Both the position numbers and the translations under genes were made by a program. From positions 4,402,001 to 4,466,000 of the forward strand of contig NC_063273.1 of assembly GCF_910591885.1 (NCBI RefSeq): a stretch of 64,000 nt of DNA. The letters are read 5' to 3'. This document shows positions 63,860 to 64,000 of this stretch, piece after piece. Each line of letters begins with the position of its first letter. Position 1 is the stretch's first letter. Below the pieces are notes generated by a model that made no database searches, was not told where the DNA came from, and saw only the letters and a program-made list of their open reading frames with translations. The stretch is from Bombus terrestris. Lineage: Eukaryota > Arthropoda > Insecta > Hymenoptera > Apidae.

Positions 63860-63911
63860 TATATATAACGAGCTGAATCTCAATCTTGCACTTTCGTGAC
63901 GAACTGGTCGT
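63860..63911 (+). promoter_or_regulatory. Possible core promoter (TATA plus initiator)
   Basis: TATATATAA at 63860-63868 is followed by TCAATCT (initiator-like, A at 63882) and by GGTCGT (63906-63911), a DPE-type match. Spacing from TATA to initiator is about 22 nt, shorter than the usual 30, so the match is imperfect. A transcript would run rightward out of the window. Confidence 0.2.
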
Positions 63912-64000
63912 TGTATCACAATTCGATCGATTGCTATCTCTACGATAAAAGATATATAAGGAGCGAGGAAAGATAAACCGATAAAAGATATTCTATCCAT

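Overview
The window is animal nuclear DNA, most likely from an insect and probably a hymenopteran (bee, ant or wasp). Intron-sized gaps, AATAAA signals, an exon-intron gene with a 123-nt intron, abundant CpG (TCGA/CGAT-rich spacer) and the absence of operons or Shine-Dalgarno sites support an insect. The order is an inference from base composition and gene style, not from a diagnostic marker. I see no rRNA, tRNA, CRISPR array, transposase or viral gene.

Only one protein-coding gene is well supported. It lies on the minus strand at about 18.4-20.9 kb and encodes a CABIT-domain protein of the GAREM family, an adaptor/regulator in receptor tyrosine kinase-ERK signalling in vertebrates. The 1.7-kb main exon runs 20452 down to 18768. 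It splices through a 123-nt intron (18767-18645) in matching phase into a last coding exon (18644 to the stop at 18452), giving an inferred 625-aa protein. A poly(A) signal follows at 18397-18392. Upstream there is an 85-nt candidate 5' exon (20886-20802), a 204-nt intron, and a short upstream ORF that crosses the junction. The stop codon lies 3 nt before a consensus splice donor.

The remaining ~61 kb is intergenic or intronic spacer in which no gene is recognisable. It alternates between AT-richer DNA and GC/CpG-rich blocks (about 1.3-1.7, 7.5-8.6, 10.2-10.7, 34.4-34.9, 43.4-44.5 and 56.0-57.0 kb) that could be promoters or first exons. Two G-quadruplex-type motifs lie in such blocks (1459-1489; 34560-34577).

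Two families of dispersed short duplicated elements stand out. One is a pair exactly 480 bp apart at 171 and 651. The other is a three-copy series at 52.39, 53.22 and 54.19 kb whose plus-strand reading would give C-x-P-C-K-L-x-N-Y-S-[K/T] in every copy. These are the best leads for something undescribed, either decayed or alternative exons or repeated regulatory elements. Other local structure includes two long perfect palindromes centred on TATCGATA, a pre-miRNA-like hairpin, several minisatellites and microsatellites, and a few unrecognised open frames with exon-like edges, listed at low confidence.
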